A stretch of 6,389 bases of DNA, from contig QKAA01000051.1 in assembly GCA_003247275.1 (NCBI GenBank), positions 1-6,389 on the forward strand, in the 5' to 3' direction. Source of the stretch: a bacterium (GTDB taxonomy: Bacteria; Patescibacteriota; Microgenomatia; UBA1400; RBG-16-45-19). The notes under the pieces were generated by a model that was given only the letters and a program-made list of their open reading frames with translations, was not told the origin of the DNA and searched no databases. Position numbers and translations under genes: made by a program. The stretch's first letter is position 1; each line of letters begins with the position of its first letter. This document shows, one piece after another, positions 1 to 3,568 of the stretch.

Positions 1-422
1 GTTATGAGGCTAGGGATTTGATCGAGAATTTCCTCAGGCCATTGATCAAAGACGGCTCCGATGATGGCGGCCCTCATTTGAGGACTTTCTTCTTTGGTGC
101 TTATTTTTTGAGAGTCAAACGAGGCCATTTGTTCTGCGGTCTCGTAACCTGAATTTTCAAGACGAGTAATACAGCGAGAAGTGATTGTTTTAACCTCTGG
201 TTGACTATCGAAAAAGTGAGGATGTGTTTGTTGAAATTGTTTCCAGGATTCTTGGAGGTTTTTGTCTGGCTGACTGGTTTCGATGAGATGGTTTAAAACA
301 GTGCCGGCAGTAACAGCATCAAGCATTCTCTGGCGGCGCCTGTCGGCCATTTTTTGTTTATTTTTTTTATCGATTAATTCTTTGCTGAATGGGTCAGGGT
401 CAAAAGATTCTGGGGTATTCAT
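1..422 (-). CDS. Hypothetical protein, N-terminal 140 codons (runs off left edge)
   Basis: I do not recognise this protein. The frame is open from an ATG at 420-422 to the window edge with no stop, so the 3' end is missing. The visible part is soluble and polar: it starts MNTPESFDPDPFSKEL, has a basic stretch (KKNKQKMADRRRQR, about residues 19-32), and then predicted helices rich in Gln, Glu and Ser, with no signal peptide or membrane segment. One cysteine is visible (about residue 84). It lies 99 bp downstream of the lipoprotein gene on the same strand with no clear terminator between them, so it may share that transcript. The ribosome site is weak (AAAGG about 7-8 nt before the ATG). An in-frame TGA upstream limits extension, although a TTG start slightly upstream cannot be excluded. 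Codon use and a continuous sensible translation support a real gene; the function is unknown. Confidence 0.7.
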   Translation of the reverse strand, partial: MNTPESFDPDPFSKELIDKKNKQKMADRRRQRMLDAVTAGTVLNHLIETSQPDKNLQESWKQFQQTHPHFFDSQPEVKTITSRCITRLENSGYETAEQMASFDSQKISTKEESPQMRAAIIGAVFDQWPEEILDQIPSLI

Positions 423-521
423 GCGATTGGGCCTTTTTTTATTTGCATGCTGTGTGACTGGTATTTGCAACCATATTGTGTCACATCAATTCAAGGTGAT
501 TGGGGGCAGGTTTACTCTTGA

Positions 522-1502
522 TTAGTTGAATTTGAGCGTCAGGGTCTTGGTGGCGCGGTAAGGATCATCACCGGTGCCAGTGAAGGTAAATTCAACAGTG
601 ACTTGGTCAACTTTAGTGTCAGGTTTTAAGAAGTGAATGTCGGTGTCCCACCAGTCGCCAGATTTGATAATTCCATGAGTGGCAGAAAAGGCCATTTTTC
701 CTTGAGCCTCAGAAGAGACAATTTTGGCTTCAAAATTGAGTTCGCGTTGGTTGCGATTTTGGATGCGAATGGGGTAAGCAGCCAGGGATCGGTAGGTGGC
801 ATCATAGGTTTGATTATCGGCTTTGTCAGTGGGAGTGTCGGTGTCAACGTAAAAGCGATCGCCGATAGCGGTATACGCAGTGACTTTGACGGTTCTGGTG
901 GAGAGAATTTGGTTGTTTTGACTAATGAAATTAACAGTAACGTTGGTGGTAAAGCCGGCGGGATCAGTGTCACTGAAGGCCTTGATTTTGACGGTTTCTT
1001 TAGAGAGGGGAAGCATGTTGCCAGTGGCTTCAAAACTGCCGTTGACGCTAACAGGAACTGAGTCGGAAAAACGGTCGGCAGCGCGAACGGAATACATGAT
1101 AGGTTGATCAGATTTGTTTTCGAGGATGAGTTCTTTTTCGTAGGATTGGCCGGGATAGTTGATGATGTACCAAGAATCAAAGCTGGTGGTGTAGAGGGGG
1201 GAGGTGGTCACAGTGGTAGTTTTGGTGACGGTTTTTTTGACGGTAGCTGAAGGGGTAGAAACACCTTGAACTAAGCCGCCTTTGGTGGTGGTAGCACTTG
1301 GTGTAGCGATAGCACTTCCAGAAGCGTCTAGAATGGAGTCTAAGCCGTCGAAAAGAGGGAATTGACCAGTGGTAGTGGTGGTGGGAGCGGGAGTAGCTTC
1401 GGGGTTAGTGGTTTTTTGAGGGAAAAGAGAGCAACCTCCAAGGAGAAGAGCTGAAGCTCCAATGATTAAACTACTGGCGATGGTGGCGCGGTTGATATGC
1501 AT
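522..1502 (-). CDS. Surface lipoprotein with Thr/Pro-rich linker and beta-sandwich domains
   Basis: Exported lipoprotein of 326 aa. The N-terminus has a short charged start (MHINR), a hydrophobic stretch (residues 8-21) and a lipobox LGG-C with lipidated Cys24, so signal peptidase II processing and membrane anchoring are expected. Residues 25-105 form a low-complexity Thr/Pro/Ser/Lys linker containing repeated TPSAT motifs (67-71, 83-87) and a TTTTT run. Residues about 106-212 have the strand pattern of an ASH/Ig-like sandwich (ELILENKSDQPIMYSVRA, then a leucine-proline turn and VKIKAF, then TNVTVNFIS). Residues about 213-326 form a second beta-rich domain containing GDWWDTD and ending in alternating strands. 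No catalytic motif is visible, so adhesion, scaffold or ligand binding is inference. The ATG is preceded by AAGGGA with 7 nt spacing, which fixes the start. A 307-bp gap with a hairpin separates it from the secreted IPT/TIG-like gene upstream. Confidence 0.85.
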   Translation of the reverse strand: MHINRATIASSLIIGASALLLGGCSLFPQKTTNPEATPAPTTTTTGQFPLFDGLDSILDASGSAIATPSATTTKGGLVQGVSTPSATVKKTVTKTTTVTTSPLYTTSFDSWYIINYPGQSYEKELILENKSDQPIMYSVRAADRFSDSVPVSVNGSFEATGNMLPLSKETVKIKAFSDTDPAGFTTNVTVNFISQNNQILSTRTVKVTAYTAIGDRFYVDTDTPTDKADNQTYDATYRSLAAYPIRIQNRNQRELNFEAKIVSSEAQGKMAFSATHGIIKSGDWWDTDIHFLKPDTKVDQVTVEFTFTGTGDDPYRATKTLTLKFN

Positions 1503-1509
1503 ATAAACA

Positions 1510-1515
1510 TCCCTT
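1510..1515 (-). promoter_or_regulatory. Ribosome binding site of the lipoprotein gene
   Basis: AAGGGA on the minus strand, 7 nt before the ATG at 1502. It supports this start over an overlapping ATG 8 nt upstream in another frame. Confidence 0.6.
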
Positions 1516-1612
1516 TTCCGGGCAGAAATGGTTATTATTTTTGAGGCACAAATGTGGTGGGCAAGAAAGAAACTTTGTATAAAGATCGTGATGATCGTTT
1601 ATGTTATGGGAC

Positions 1613-1618
1613 ATTATA
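1613..1618 (-). promoter_or_regulatory. Candidate -10 box for the lipoprotein gene
   Basis: A perfect TATAAT on the minus strand lies about 110 nt upstream of the lipoprotein ATG. No -35 hexamer is found at 16-18 nt: TTGACC is present but only 8 nt away, and there is no extended -10 TG. The promoter call is therefore tentative. The predicted leader of about 100 nt contains a GATC-GATC inverted motif near 1584-1596. Confidence 0.3.
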
Positions 1619-1680
1619 CCGCTTCTGGTCAAGTAGGGGTAGAGTTGTGGCTTTGGCAAGATAGAACTAGATAGTTGTCG

Positions 1681-1735
1681 TGGGCTTCCAGAAACACATC
1701 AAAACAGGTGTTTGGTGTGCTTGTGGAAGATCCCA
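1681..1735. repeat. Long imperfect inverted repeat (hairpin)
   Basis: The left arm (1681-1705) and right arm (1710-1735) pair over about 20 positions, with two mismatches, small bulges and a 4-nt loop (AGGT, 1706-1709). The outer clamp is TGGG/CCCA and the core is TTCCA/TGGAA plus CACA/TGTG. No T-tract follows on either strand, so it is not a classic intrinsic terminator. It could be an RNA 3'-end processing or stability element, a factor-dependent terminator, or a remnant of a miniature mobile repeat. Confidence 0.6.
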
Positions 1736-1809
1736 AAGAGAAAGAAAAATAGCACCAAAAATAGGTGAAATTTTTCCTCTAGGAAAGATGGATCTTCGGT
1801 TAGAAAGAA

Positions 1810-2532
1810 TTATTTGTTGATTAGGGGAAGAAAAAGGAGATTTCGACCACTTATGCGAACTGAGTACGAGTACTCAAACGAATGTCCAAGATCTTGGTTG
1901 TTACCGTATTCCATTTTTAAAATGGTCATGTAGCTTCCGTTCGGAAGGAAGTCAGTTTGGTAATTGACCAACAGACATACTTCTTCGTCTGGATTTAGTC
2001 TCCCAATTTTTCCCTCAACTGTGAGCCAGCTTTCGTTGATTCCTATGGTGGAAAAATAGACGGGAACATTTCCGACGTTGCCGAAACAAGTTTGCATTGG
2101 TTCAAACAAACTTTTTGTCCATTGCATCAGTATTACTGGATTGCTTCCGGTGTTATACGAATAACTGTTGGAAACAATTCCATTTATGTAAATTCTGACT
2201 TGGTACATGTAGTTTGCCTTGAGATTTATGGGCGTCTTAAGACTAATGACAAGGTTATCCCAGTGAGCGACCTCATTTGCCGTAAGATAATTGACACCTC
2301 CGGTAAGAGGATCAATAAACCAGACTTGAAGTTGACTCGCACCAATTGTTTCTGGGAAATCAAGAAAGTTGACGCCACTGATGATGATGTCATTCCCTGG
2401 GGGAAGGAGTTGGCCTGAGATCGCATAAATCTCGGGAGATAAATACTTTGTGTCTTGAGCGGACACAGTTGTTGATACGATAGTGGTCAGAGTGACCAAG
2501 ACAACAAGAATTACTGCTAAAAGCTTTTTCAT
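1810..2532 (-). CDS. Secreted IPT/TIG-like protein, C-terminal LFLPLINK
   Basis: Exported protein of 240 aa. Start chosen at the ATG at 2532, not the in-frame ATG at 2562, because TAGGAG sits 5 nt upstream and the product then begins with a clean signal peptide: MKKLL, hydrophobic core to about residue 18, cleavage likely after VSA (residue 25). Residues about 31-128 resemble an IPT/TIG Ig-like fold (PEIYAISG, PPGNDIIISGVNF, a W-D-NLVISL strand, then INGIVSNSYSY). Residues about 131-228 form a second beta domain (GNVPVYFS, ESWLTVEG, LNPDEEVCLLV, LPNGSYMTILKM) whose pattern recalls BACON/ASH-type sandwiches. It has two cysteines (149, 186). The last residues, LFLPLINK, resemble the hydrophobic LPL-plus-basic tail that I recall on secreted Chloroflexota proteins. 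No enzyme motif is seen; surface binding or adhesion is inference. It is translationally coupled to the 33-aa peptide gene upstream. Confidence 0.85.
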   Translation of the reverse strand: MKKLLAVILVVLVTLTTIVSTTVSAQDTKYLSPEIYAISGQLLPPGNDIIISGVNFLDFPETIGASQLQVWFIDPLTGGVNYLTANEVAHWDNLVISLKTPINLKANYMYQVRIYINGIVSNSYSYNTGSNPVILMQWTKSLFEPMQTCFGNVGNVPVYFSTIGINESWLTVEGKIGRLNPDEEVCLLVNYQTDFLPNGSYMTILKMEYGNNQDLGHSFEYSYSVRISGRNLLFLPLINK

Positions 2533-2537
2533 TTTTT

Positions 2538-2543
2538 CTCCTA
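2538..2543 (-). promoter_or_regulatory. Shine-Dalgarno overlapping the upstream stop codon
   Basis: TAGGAG on the minus strand, 5 nt before the ATG at 2532. Its first three bases (2541-2543) are the TAG stop of the 33-aa peptide gene, so ribosomes ending there stop on the next gene's binding site. This arrangement suggests translational coupling and decides the start of the secreted protein. Confidence 0.75.
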
Positions 2544-2642
2544 AGTAAGGTTTGAAACGCATGGGGGTAATAGAAATAAAACGACAAAAATTATTACGAT
2601 TACTAAAACAAAAATTAATGTACTTTCGATAAATCTTTTCAT
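2541..2642 (-). CDS. Small single-pass membrane peptide (33 aa)
   Basis: A 33-codon gene. It starts with ATG at 2642 behind a strong ribosome site (AAGAGGAG, 2646-2653, ending 3 nt before the ATG) and ends with TAG at 2541-2543. The product begins MKRFIEST, continues as a 17-residue purely hydrophobic helix (residues 9-25, Leu/Ile/Val/Phe) and ends PPCVSNLT. With a positive N-terminus it should insert with the C-terminus outside, or act like an uncleaved signal. The LLPPC sequence is not a good lipobox because Pro replaces the small residue before Cys. The stop lies within the Shine-Dalgarno of the secreted IPT/TIG-like gene, so the two are probably co-translated. It could be a small partner of the exported protein, or a leader peptide whose translation sets the level of the downstream gene. 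No family is recognised. Confidence 0.65.
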   Translation of the reverse strand: MKRFIESTLIFVLVIVIIFVVLFLLPPCVSNLT

Positions 2643-2678
2643 TTTCTCCTCTTAAAAATAAGTTTGACCGGTGGGCGG

Positions 2679-2760
2679 CCCCTAGGCATGATAATGCACA
2701 GGGGGACCCATCGATCTCTTATTTTTTTAAAGAGATTTCTCTTTGGGATTGTTAATGTGC
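2679..2760 (-). promoter_or_regulatory. Structured leader with competing stems
   Basis: Upstream of the membrane peptide gene, the minus-strand RNA can form three nested stems: GCACA (2756-2760) with TGTGC (2696-2700), CCCA (2744-2747) with TGGG (2707-2710), and ATCTCTT (2730-2736) with AAGAGAT (2714-2720). A second hairpin competes with the outer stem: AGGGG (minus strand, 2679-2683) with CCCCT (2700-2704), plus an inner GCAT/ATGC stem with a 4-nt loop (2686-2697). The block is GC-rich in AT-rich surroundings and ends about 25 nt before the ribosome site. It matches no riboswitch class I know. A cis-regulatory role is inference. Confidence 0.4.
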
Positions 2761-2779
2761 GCTTATCGAAAAACTGATT

Positions 2780-2800
2780 CAAAAACAGCAGGTGTTTTTG
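2780..2800. repeat. Short perfect inverted repeat
   Basis: CAAAAACA (2780-2787) and TGTTTTTG (2793-2800) are perfect 8-bp arms around a 5-nt loop. The stem is AT-rich with no suitable downstream T-tract, so it is not a convincing terminator. It lies in the leader before the membrane peptide gene and could be a protein-binding dyad. Confidence 0.4.
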
Positions 2801-2820
2801 GCAGTCAAAAATAAGCCAAT

Positions 2821-2846
2821 AAAAAACGCTCCATAACCACGGAGCG
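2821..2846 (-). terminator. Intrinsic terminator of the HTH gene
   Basis: Minus-strand stem CGCTCC (2841-2846) with GGAGCG (2827-2832), 8-nt loop, immediately followed by six T residues (2826-2821). It lies about 41 nt past the stop of the excisionase-like gene and is the clearest terminator in the window. The plus strand lacks a T-tract, so it acts in one direction. Confidence 0.85.
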
Positions 2847-2850
2847 AATT

Positions 2851-2880
2851 TATATAGGATATTCTATAGGATGGTGTCAA
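2851..2880 (-). promoter_or_regulatory. Candidate sigma-70 promoter for the surface-protein operon
   Basis: Perfect -35 TTGACA (2875-2880), 18-nt spacer, then -10 TATATA (2851-2856) on the minus strand. It begins 7 nt after the stop of the HTH gene and points toward the membrane peptide gene, giving a leader of about 200 nt. The predicted start (about 2844) falls inside the left arm of the HTH gene's terminator, so transcripts from here would lose part of that stem. The spacer and -10 carry a repeated ATCCTATA with a 12-nt period, a possible operator. Confidence 0.6.
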
Positions 2881-2886
2881 GAAAAA

Positions 2887-3114
2887 CTAGTCTTGGGGAT
2901 TCATGCCGAGCATGTAGAGAACAGTTTCTTTTTTGTAGCGACGATCACCTCTGGAGTTGATGCGAATGGCAGGAAGTTTACCACGTTTGCCCCAGCGTTT
3001 GAGGGTAAGCGGGGAGACTCGGAGAATTTCAGCCACTTCACGGACAGTGAGGAGGTCGGGAAGATTGTTTAAATCGATTTTTCGAGTTGTTTTTTGAGGT
3101 AGAGTGTCTGACAT
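2887..3114 (-). CDS. Excisionase/MerR-like small DNA-binding protein
   Basis: A complete 75-aa protein of the HTH_17/excisionase-like (BldC-type) winged-helix family. After a basic N-terminal tail, residues 21-42 form the helix-turn-helix (LLTVREVAEILRVSPLTLKR), followed by W41, a short wing region (GKLPAIRINSRGDRRYKK, 45-62) and a final helix. The residues usual for the family are present: T/V-x-E-A-A-like helix 1, V-S-x-x-T-L-x-R-W recognition helix, and R-x-Y after the wing. It binds DNA, probably as a cooperating monomer or dimer. Length is normal, so it is not a fragment. There is no integrase beside it, so a regulator is likelier than a phage excisionase. No clear Shine-Dalgarno precedes the ATG. 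An inverted repeat just upstream may be its own operator. It is followed by a strong terminator, so it is its own transcription unit. Confidence 0.85.
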   Translation of the reverse strand: MSDTLPQKTTRKIDLNNLPDLLTVREVAEILRVSPLTLKRWGKRGKLPAIRINSRGDRRYKKETVLYMLGMNPQD

Positions 3115-3134
3115 GTGATTTTCTGGCTACTTGT

Positions 3135-3172
3135 TATGGTTTGCTATACAAAGCGACACTTATTAAACCATA
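3135..3172. promoter_or_regulatory. Inverted repeat upstream of HTH gene, possible operator
   Basis: TATGGTTT (3135-3142) and AAACCATA (3165-3172) are perfect 8-bp arms separated by 22 bp, about 20 nt upstream of the HTH start. The spacer includes TATAGC on the minus strand, a weak -10 candidate lacking a good -35. Autoregulation by the small HTH protein is a reasonable inference but not shown. Confidence 0.35.
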
Positions 3173-3344
3173 TTTTTAGGTAGATTGGGATGAGGGTTTT
3201 TACGGGGTTTGATTAATTTGATCGTTTTTGTTGCAAGATAATTGAATAACTATATCAAAGTATAAAAAAACTGTTACTAGTATGTCAATGAGGAAAAATA
3301 GAGATGTATTTTTATATAAAAAGATGTATTTTGATAGATATAGA

Positions 3345-3374
3345 TTGAGTATCTGATCTATTTCGATAGATAAT
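3345..3374 (+). promoter_or_regulatory. Candidate promoter for the large methyltransferase gene
   Basis: TTGAGT (3345-3350), 18-nt spacer, GATAAT (3369-3374) on the plus strand. This is the best sigma-70-like pair in the region but would leave a leader of nearly 190 nt. A weaker alternative -10 is TAAAAT at 3550-3555, with no good -35, which would give an almost leaderless transcript. In such AT-rich DNA either match could be chance. Confidence 0.35.
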
Positions 3375-3568
3375 ATTATTCTTTTATATAGTTTGTTATA
3401 TTCTAAATTTTGGCTTTATTTCTGGTGGAAGGGGAGAGGCAAAAAGGAAATGGAAAATTACTTATTGAGGAAAAAGGGTTAAAAGGGGGGATTTTCGGAT
3501 TATTGAATGATGTGTGTGTTTTTCTCTAGATTGCCAAGTTTAAATACTCTAAAATTGTTGGTATCACT

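Larger units (their letters stand above)
1503..1809. other. Intergenic region, no gene seen
   Basis: This stretch lies between the secreted IPT/TIG-like gene and the lipoprotein gene. It holds the lipoprotein ribosome site and candidate -10 box, a long imperfect hairpin at 1681-1735, and, just after the upstream gene's stop, a small CACC/GGTG stem (1753-1767) followed on the minus strand by a pyrimidine-rich, T-rich tract (about 1737-1750) that could be a weak terminator. An open frame reaching back to 1659 overlaps the lipoprotein start out of frame and looks non-coding. Confidence 0.5.
3115..3568. other. AT-rich divergent intergenic region, no gene seen
   Basis: This 454-bp region separates the HTH gene from the large plus-strand gene. 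It is very AT-rich from about 3210 to 3420 and carries direct repeats: AGATGTATTTT at 3302-3312 and 3322-3332 (20-bp period) and GATAGATA at 3333-3340 and 3365-3372. From 3424 to 3490 the plus strand is a purine-rich tract with several Shine-Dalgarno-like strings. Short open frames here (10-24 codons) have no convincing support. No tRNA, CRISPR or mobile element is visible. Confidence 0.6.

Noticed and set aside
633..1107. Two plus-strand open frames antisense to the lipoprotein gene
   Set aside because: They are complements of a coding sequence rich in Thr and Val codons; no ribosome site and no recognisable protein features.
626..1180. Open frame of 184 codons on the minus strand inside the lipoprotein gene
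   Set aside because: It lies wholly within the lipoprotein gene in another frame, has low-complexity Pro/Ser/Leu composition and no ribosome site, whereas the lipoprotein frame has a lipobox and domain pattern.
2092..2418. Plus-strand open frame of 108 codons antisense to the secreted protein gene
   Set aside because: It lies fully inside a well-supported gene with signal peptide and ribosome site, and has no features of its own.
2533..2562. In-frame upstream ATG that would add 10 residues to the secreted protein
   Set aside because: It would put MRFKPYLGEK before the signal peptide and overlap the 33-aa gene, while the ATG at 2532 has a strong ribosome site.
2887..3114. Phage or integrative-element excisionase
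   Set aside because: No integrase, attachment site or other phage gene is visible nearby; the fold is equally common in chromosomal regulators.
3282..3356. Possible 24-codon ORF in the AT-rich region
   Set aside because: No ribosome site precedes it, the composition follows local AT-richness and the repeats explain its sequence better.
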